Shown: positions 29,720-32,563 of the stretch, piece by piece
Numbering within the stretch: position 1 is the stretch's first letter
Layout: the number at the start of each line of letters is the position of its first letter
Assembly: GCA_027340655.1 (NCBI GenBank)
Contig: DAHWQR010000023.1
Location: forward strand, 1 to 32,563
Direction of reading: 5' to 3'
Origin: Candidatus Saccharimonadota bacterium
GTDB taxonomy: Bacteria > Patescibacteriota > Saccharimonadia > Saccharimonadales > UBA4665
DNA: 32,563 nt
Notes under the pieces: generated by a model
Seen by the model: the letters and a program-made list of their open reading frames with translations, nothing else
Database searches by the model: none
What the model was told of the DNA's origin: nothing
Position numbers and translations under genes: made by a program

Positions 29720-31627
29720 GTGCTAGACGATAAAATTCAAAAAGCAATAGAAGAGGGGGTGTCGAAAGGCATACCAATAGACTATATTGCCTACAGTCTG
29801 GAGAGGGCCGGTTGGCCGGTCCAAATGGTCCAAGAAGAGGTCAATAAGTGGCTGGTTAATAACGGTAGATACCATAAGACTACCGAATTTAAAGATTGGC
29901 TTAAGAAGTACTATAAGCAAGCTATTCCGGGCATAATCATCATGACATTTTTTAATGTTATAGCTGACGGCATTGCCCTGCTCAAACCAGTACCTCTAAA
30001 GATTCTAGCTGACTCAGTTTTTGGAACCATCCCGGCTCCCGGAATATTGAAGCCGTATACCGGGACTAGTAAACTAATCATTTTTATATCGCTGATGACT
30101 TTAGCTATCTTTTTAGTGGGGTCGGTCTTCGGCGTTTTTAAGGACTATGTTCTAAATAAGATTAGCTTTAGCTTGAATAAAAGTGTTAAGGAAGAGTCCT
30201 TTAGGCATATTTTGCACCTGCCACTCTACCACGAAGGTAGACTTGCCAAAGGCGACTATATTTACCGACAAAATGACGTAACGACTAGCCTGTCCGACCT
30301 GACTCTGAACTCGGTATCGGTAATCTCGGAGTCAATCATTTTGATCATTGGAGTATTAATAATTATGCTCAAGATTAATGCTCCCCTTGCTGTGATTACC
30401 CTTGTGATGATTCCCTTCCTAATACTGTCTGTTAAAAAATTCGGCCCAATGATGTCTAAGTTTGGAAAGCTGCTAGTTACTCTTCAGAGTAAGATGTCGT
30501 CCCTGATCACCGAATCAATCGATAACACCGAGACAGTGCAAGCCTTTACTCTGCAAGAAAGACAGGTTGATAGATTAAAGGATGTCTGGCAAAAGACATA
30601 TGATGTAACCAAGAAAGCCATCATTTGGAGTGATATCTTTAATTTCTCTAATGGTCTGGTAGTAATTTTCGGAACCTCACTGGTCATATATCTGGGAGGC
30701 AGCGAAGCCTTAAAGCACCAGTTTTCCCTAGGTGATCTACTGCTATTTATGACCTATATGGGCTATTTAATAGCACCAATCCAGAACATTACCGAACAAG
30801 TTACGGTGCGTCGTCAAAAGCTGGTCAACGTCAGACGAATCTATGAGGTACTTACGGATCACGAGAATATCGAGTACCAACAACAGGATGTTAGGATTGG
30901 CAGGAGTATCGGCAGAATTGATTTCCAAAATGTTACCTATGCCTATAACGATAAAGTTATCTTAGATCAAATCAATATGACAATCATGCCCGGCGAGAAG
31001 ATCGGAATTATTGGTCCCAGTGGTGCCGGAAAAAGTACTCTACTTAGATTGCTTGATTTGTATCTAGAACCGACTGCTGGGCGAGTCTTAATTGACGGAA
31101 AAGATATTCAATCTATTAGTTTGCATGATCTAAGGAAGAATATTGCTTGGGTAAGTCAATTCCCTCAACTATTTGCAGATACCATTGAAAATAATATTAA
31201 GGATGGAGATATTGACAGAGAGCTATCGCCAGATGAACTAGCTTGGGCTTCAAGGGCCGCGAATATTGAAGAATTTATTTCTAAGTTGCCACTTAAAGAC
31301 CAATCTATTGTTGGAGAGGGCGGCTCAAGCCTAAGTGGTGGTCAGAAGCAGAGAATATCTATAGCCAGAGCTCTCGTAAAGAATGCGCAGATTATTTGTT
31401 TGGATGAGCCTACTTCAGCTCTAGACACCCAGTCTGAAATATACATTCAAAAATCGATTGGGGAGTTAATTAATGGCAAAACTGTCTTACTAGTTACTCA
31501 CAGGATCCCCCTTCTTAGCTTGATGGATAAGATATATGTATTAAACGAAGGAAAACTTATAGACGTTAATCAGTTTGGCGGTCTCGAAAAATATCTATTT
31601 GAACTTAATAAAGCTGGCGGATTATAG
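29720..31627 (+). CDS. Fused ABC exporter (MsbA/LmrA-type half transporter) with extra N-terminal helical domain
   Basis: 635 residues from a GTG. Residues 1-50 form a small helical domain with SKGIPIDYIAYSLERAGWP, a motif I associate with many CPR proteins, usually beside membrane segments. A type IV exporter membrane domain follows (about 65-360, six helices). The ATPase is complete: Walker A GPSGAGKS (432-439), signature LSGGQ (538-542), Walker B and TSALD (about 557-569) and the H-loop in VTHRIP. It works as a dimer; the substrate could be lipid, peptide or protein. No ribosome site is present, and a -10 ends close to the GTG. The next gene encodes a repeat protein and might be a client, though it has its own promoter. 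Confidence 0.9.
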   Translation: MLDDKIQKAIEEGVSKGIPIDYIAYSLERAGWPVQMVQEEVNKWLVNNGRYHKTTEFKDWLKKYYKQAIPGIIIMTFFNVIADGIALLKPVPLKILADSVFGTIPAPGILKPYTGTSKLIIFISLMTLAIFLVGSVFGVFKDYVLNKISFSLNKSVKEESFRHILHLPLYHEGRLAKGDYIYRQNDVTTSLSDLTLNSVSVISESIILIIGVLIIMLKINAPLAVITLVMIPFLILSVKKFGPMMSKFGKLLVTLQSKMSSLITESIDNTETVQAFTLQERQVDRLKDVWQKTYDVTKKAIIWSDIFNFSNGLVVIFGTSLVIYLGGSEALKHQFSLGDLLLFMTYMGYLIAPIQNITEQVTVRRQKLVNVRRIYEVLTDHENIEYQQQDVRIGRSIGRIDFQNVTYAYNDKVILDQINMTIMPGEKIGIIGPSGAGKSTLLRLLDLYLEPTAGRVLIDGKDIQSISLHDLRKNIAWVSQFPQLFADTIENNIKDGDIDRELSPDELAWASRAANIEEFISKLPLKDQSIVGEGGSSLSGGQKQRISIARALVKNAQIICLDEPTSALDTQSEIYIQKSIGELINGKTVLLVTHRIPLLSLMDKIYVLNEGKLIDVNQFGGLEKYLFELNKAGGL

Positions 31628-31633
31628 CATCTA

Positions 31634-31681
31634 TTGTTTTATTTACCTGAATACGTATAATTTTAATCAGATTAAATCTGA
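31634..31681 (+). promoter_or_regulatory. Promoter and palindromic operator-like site before the repeat-protein gene
   Basis: TTGTTT (31634-31639), a 16-base spacer and TATAAT (31656-31661) form a good promoter. The predicted transcript start (about 31668) falls in TCAGATTAAATCTGA (31667-31681), two 7-base arms around one central A. A repressor bound there would block initiation; alternatively the RNA would start with a small hairpin. Confidence 0.5.
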
Positions 31682-31708
31682 ATAAAAATCATTAAAAAAA
31701 GGTGAAAA

Positions 31709-32563
31709 ATGAATCCTACTGAGGGCAACAATAACGGGTCATTCGGGTTTTTGAAAATATTTAGAGGTAACAAGAATGGCGCATCTCAAGGTGCTGCCAT
31801 CTCGCCCAGCTCCGCTACCCCTCAACCAATAATTAACACTAACCTACCTCCCGCCTCTCAAATGAACGCTGACATCAAACAGGTTGGAATAGAACAGGAT
31901 CTGTCTAACGCAACCGCACAAGACTCTGCTCATTCTGCAATTGCAGGGTCCAGCAGTGGCTATCCATCTTCTTCTCAAATGAACGCTGACATCAAGAAAC
32001 TTGGCCAACAAAACGATATTCGCCAAGAAAAAGCGTTGAATCAGCAGATTGCTGCAGATGTAAAACCCGTAGCTGCTAATACCTTGCCTTGGAACTATGC
32101 AATGGACACGTTGCATACCAATATCTCAAATCCAGCCGTACTCAATAAAATTACAAACAATTCTGCAGGGATACAATTTAACGGTAATGGGCTTAGCGAT
32201 GGGAAGGGCGCAATTGATAGCGTTACTATCGGTGGGCACACCTATACTGACCTAGGACATATTAACGGTGCTATTAAGTTTGTTTTGGATGATAAATCTT
32301 CGAGCGTAGCGGCTTCCGCTTCGCATGCCCAGAGCTTATCCCCAAGCCATACATTTAGTAATGGCGCAGTTACTGGTTCATCATCTACGACATCCCCCAG
32401 CTCTACATTGGGTAATGGCGCAGTTACTGGTTCAAGCTTTCCTCCGTCGTCGACCTATGCAGTCCCTCGTGCGCAAGACAACGCTAACTCTAATATAATA
32501 GTTGGCACCGGCGAAACTGCAGCCACCGCCAAAAATATAGCCGATTCGGGTTGGGCTGAAAAA
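31709..32563 (+). CDS. Repeat-rich, low-complexity protein, 5' part; runs off the right edge
   Basis: The frame is open from the ATG at 31709 to the last base: 285 codons, no stop. AAGGTG four to five bases before the ATG supports the start. The protein is rich in Ser, Asn, Ala, Thr and Gln and has no signal peptide. SQMNADIK is repeated at residues 50-57 and 89-96. A tandem 18-residue unit (SPSxTxxNGAVTGSS) occurs at about 211-225 and 229-243. A possible folded segment lies at 155-195 (VTIGGHTYTDLGHINGAIKFV). I do not recognise the family. Its position after an ABC exporter allows the idea of an exported surface protein, not more. Frames on the opposite strand here are shadows. Confidence 0.72.
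   Translation, partial: MNPTEGNNNGSFGFLKIFRGNKNGASQGAAISPSSATPQPIINTNLPPASQMNADIKQVGIEQDLSNATAQDSAHSAIAGSSSGYPSSSQMNADIKKLGQQNDIRQEKALNQQIAADVKPVAANTLPWNYAMDTLHTNISNPAVLNKITNNSAGIQFNGNGLSDGKGAIDSVTIGGHTYTDLGHINGAIKFVLDDKSSSVAASASHAQSLSPSHTFSNGAVTGSSSTTSPSSTLGNGAVTGSSFPPSSTYAVPRAQDNANSNIIVGTGETAATAKNIADSGWAEK
31856..31995 (+). repeat. 23-bp direct repeat inside the repeat-protein gene
   Basis: Identical 23-base copies at 31856-31878 and 31973-31995, 117 bases (39 codons) apart and in the same frame. They encode the SQMNADIK motif. Nucleotide identity suggests recent duplication or selection on the DNA. Confidence 0.75.
32358..32434 (+). repeat. 54-bp tandem repeat unit inside the repeat-protein gene
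   Basis: Identical 23-base cores at 32358-32380 and 32412-32434, 54 bases (18 codons) apart, within similar flanks. They encode NGAVTGSS. Two copies are visible; more may lie past the window edge. Confidence 0.75.

Noticed and set aside
31844-32116. Minus-strand frame with repeated VHLR motifs
   Set aside because: It is the complement of the in-frame direct repeats of the plus-strand gene at 31709, which has a promoter, a ribosome site and an uninterrupted frame.
31856-32434. CRISPR array from the regularly spaced 23-bp repeats
   Set aside because: There are only two copies of each, with different spacing (117 and 54 bases), and both are in frame within a protein gene with no cas genes nearby.

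Overview
The window looks like a chromosomal segment from a Patescibacteria/CPR bacterium, most likely near Candidatus Saccharibacteria (TM7). This is an inference. The grounds are mid-40s G+C by eye, short intergenic gaps, many small membrane proteins with actinobacterial flavour (a MarP-like protease, a DoxX-like duplicated membrane protein, a small CPVG-containing membrane protein), an LTNTG-type anchor-like tail and a GWP-motif helical domain. TAA, TAG and TGA all end genes, so the code is standard (table 11). This excludes the UGA-recoded CPR lineages. I see no tRNA, rRNA, CRISPR array or insertion sequence.

Layout. 1-1716 (minus) is a MacB/LolCDE-type export pair; its ATPase carries an in-frame TAG and runs off the left edge. 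1816-3343 (minus) is a Y-family DNA polymerase with a small upstream partner. 3344-3817 is the only gene-free stretch over 300 bases; it holds a chain of hairpins ending in a terminator-like stem and may encode a structured RNA. 3818-7628 has an HtrA-like protease without PDZ, a small membrane protein, a GtrA-family protein, a metallo-beta-lactamase-fold hydrolase, an anchored Ser/Thr-rich protein and a 2H phosphoesterase. 7870-11258 is a stress/redox group: a low-affinity iron permease-like protein divergent from peroxiredoxin bcp, an unknown protein, a VKOR-family protein and a DoxX-like protein. 11288-17268 has two ABC-2 export systems flanking glutamate dehydrogenase. 17271-19895 (minus) is a metal-uptake ABC operon with a palindrome on its promoter. 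20019-22928 has a divergent sigma-70 factor, a small membrane protein and the MarP-like protease. 22931-25217 (minus) pairs an isochorismatase-like hydrolase with a DHA2 drug exporter. 25433-29558 (minus) has a slipin, a small unknown, a DEAD-box helicase, an FkbM methyltransferase, a small unknown and a Nudix hydrolase. 29720-32563 has a fused ABC exporter with an extra N-terminal domain, then a repeat-rich protein running off the right edge.

Overall the genes deal with envelope transport (at least five ABC systems and one MFS pump), protein quality control outside the membrane, redox and metal balance, and DNA damage tolerance. A recurrent feature is a -10-like hexamer placed 5-9 bases before the start codon with no Shine-Dalgarno sequence. 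This suggests that many first genes are transcribed leaderless, while internal operon genes have clear AGGAGG-type sites.
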